A stretch of DNA of 7,876 nucleotides from Treponema sp. (GTDB lineage Bacteria; Spirochaetota; Spirochaetia; Treponematales; Breznakiellaceae): the NCBI GenBank assembly GCA_031284195.1, contig JAITAI010000013.1, positions 1 through 7,876 on the forward strand, given 5' to 3'. This document shows positions 6,614 through 7,876 of the stretch, piece after piece (the first letter of the stretch is position 1; the number at the start of each line of letters is the position of its first letter). The translations under genes were made by a program, and so were the position numbers. Below the pieces are notes generated by a model that ran no database searches, was not told where the DNA came from, and saw only the letters and a list, made by a program, of their open reading frames with translations.

Positions 6614-7876
6614 TCAGCTTTTCTGTACCCCAAGGAGCGTTAAATGTTTCCCAATATGCGCTGCCAGCTTCTCGGCATACAGTCCTTCATGGCTTTTCCA
6701 GAGCCGATACAGCCGGTCTTTAAAGGTATATGACCCATCAGGGTTCTTTTTATTCAGGATAAGGCCATAGGTTATATGGATGAGCTGCCGGGCATCGGGA
6801 TGATCCAAAAGCCCTGGTACTTCCTCATCCGTGAGCGTATCCACAAGCGGGATCCCCGGTAAATCGGGAGTAACATGGTAGTAGGCCGCAGCTTCTGCAA
6901 ACACCGAGAGGGCGTAGCAGTGAACTTCCCGGTAGAGGCTGGGATCCGCCAGGGCAACTACCCGCATGGCTTCCAGCCAGGTAGTCCCTGCGGTCTTGAC
7001 ATGGAAAACCCCGTGCGTCTCCCGGCCTATGCTGGGGAATACGCTGAACTTATCTGAACCAGAATGAATACTCAGCTTGTAGCCAAAATGCCGGGCAATG
7101 ACCCCATGGATCTTGATTTCCGCTTCAAACTGGGCCAGATCACCGCGATAATCGATTCCCTTCTGAAACGCTCCGCAGAACCGAGGCGCCAGGGTGGCAA
7201 AGGAAACCCCTGCATCCATGAGTTCCTGGGCAACAAAGAAGTGTTGTAAAGGCGTGGTAGGGGTGGAGGTTTCATCTATGGAAATCTCAAAATCCGCTTC
7301 ATACTGGGCGTCCTTAAAAAAACGGGTGTATATATCCCGGGCAAAGCCAATGGCATCAGCGTACACGGCGATACTTTGCTGTAATGCCTGTTCAGTAAAA
7401 GAGAGGGTAACCCCTTCCCCCAGGATAAAGGCTTTATTGAGGTATTTGTCCCGATAGGTTTGGGATAGCGGTGGAGTTTCGGTCCCTTCATGCTTGATAT
7501 AATCCGAGCAATCCAGGGTAATCATGGAAAAACCCAGCGATAGGGCGTATTCCACGTCTTTCACCGTTTTGAGGTGATCCCCATCAGCACCGAATCCTTT
7601 CGTGAACCCCTCCTGGAACACCGCAAAACTCACCGCATCCAATACGTCCTCGTAAGTCCTTCCAGTAAGGTTCAATTCCCGAATTGATTGTTGGGCAAAC
7701 ACCGGGAATACGTCGTAGGTCTCGAAGACCTGGATATGTCCCGGCGTGGCGATCCCCAGACGGTCTCCCACCCCGAAACTCCGGTCCTGCTTGAGACCCC
7801 GGACCGGTGCCGTAAAGGGAAAGTGTTTCCGTAAAACCTCGGCATTTTCATGGGTTAGGGGGACCCGGAGCCGCCC
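6614..7876 (-). CDS. uxaE: Tagaturonate epimerase family protein (UxaE-like), N-terminus beyond window
   Basis: The frame is open to the window edge, so 420 residues are visible and the start is missing. The GTG at 7769-7771 is an internal codon, because conserved-looking sequence (VPLTHENAEVLRKHFPF) continues upstream of it. The family epimerises D-tagaturonate and D-fructuronate at C4, joining galacturonate use to the fructuronate branch of hexuronate catabolism; it is cytoplasmic and metal-dependent. Recognised segments in visible numbering are GDRLGIATPGHI, ADGDHLKT (97-104), FEISIDET (196-203), SIHSGSDKFSVFP (269-281) and FHVKTAGTTWLEA (291-303). The His and Asp residues in these are candidate metal ligands (inference). 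No other uronate gene is in the window; partners may lie to the right. The family is also described as DUF-type, and substrate preference cannot be proven from sequence alone. Confidence 0.85.
   Translation of the reverse strand, partial: GRLRVPLTHENAEVLRKHFPFTAPVRGLKQDRSFGVGDRLGIATPGHIQVFETYDVFPVFAQQSIRELNLTGRTYEDVLDAVSFAVFQEGFTKGFGADGDHLKTVKDVEYALSLGFSMITLDCSDYIKHEGTETPPLSQTYRDKYLNKAFILGEGVTLSFTEQALQQSIAVYADAIGFARDIYTRFFKDAQYEADFEISIDETSTPTTPLQHFFVAQELMDAGVSFATLAPRFCGAFQKGIDYRGDLAQFEAEIKIHGVIARHFGYKLSIHSGSDKFSVFPSIGRETHGVFHVKTAGTTWLEAMRVVALADPSLYREVHCYALSVFAEAAAYYHVTPDLPGIPLVDTLTDEEVPGLLDHPDARQLIHITYGLILNKKNPDGSYTFKDRLYRLWKSHEGLYAEKLAAHIGKHLTLLGVQKS

Noticed and set aside
6383..6643. Plus-strand 86-codon frame before and into the uxaE end
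   Set aside because: It has Gly/Pro/Lys-rich composition with no family motif, a poor ribosome site spacing, and it overlaps the 3' end of a well-supported gene on the other strand.

Overview
This window looks like the chromosome of a spirochaete, most likely a Treponema of the kind found in gut communities. That is an inference from gene content. The clues are a methyl-accepting chemotaxis protein tail of treponemal style, a secreted PEGA-like plus SUMF1-fold protein, a UxaE-type tagaturonate epimerase (hexuronate catabolism), and bacterial sigma-70-like promoters. No phage, transposase, CRISPR, tRNA or rRNA gene is visible.

Left part (1-860, plus strand). The 3' end of an MCP gene is followed by a tiny ORF with a strong Shine-Dalgarno and a TTG start. 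Next comes a near-consensus promoter (TTGACA-17-TATACT) driving a small exported protein with a low-complexity Ala/Pro/Lys tail. Its mRNA should begin with a 7-bp stem-loop that ends just before the ribosome binding site. A clean intrinsic terminator closes the unit.

Middle (859-5555). A minus-strand exported PEGA-like/SUMF1-like protein lacks the two catalytic cysteines of true formylglycine-generating enzyme. It is divergent from folC (folylpolyglutamate/dihydrofolate synthase), which converges on pepF (M3 oligoendopeptidase F). The folC/pepF junction is an unusual nested inverted repeat: a 16-bp arm pair with one mismatch contains the stop codon of each gene and encloses two further hairpins.

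Right part (5556-7876). About 940 bp without a convincing gene separates pepF from a minus-strand uxaE-like gene that runs off the window. This gap holds four non-terminator hairpins or palindromes and a 284-bp array of 13 palindromic units plus a final half-site. The units have a 21-bp period (ATAG-N4-CTAT core) and a possible higher-order period of four units. The array is the most unexplained structure in the window.

The genes do not form one pathway. They are housekeeping or metabolic genes (folate polyglutamylation, peptide turnover, hexuronate use) next to envelope or secreted proteins and a chemoreceptor. Promoters, terminators and stem-loops were read by eye, and family assignments rest on motif recognition, not on searches.
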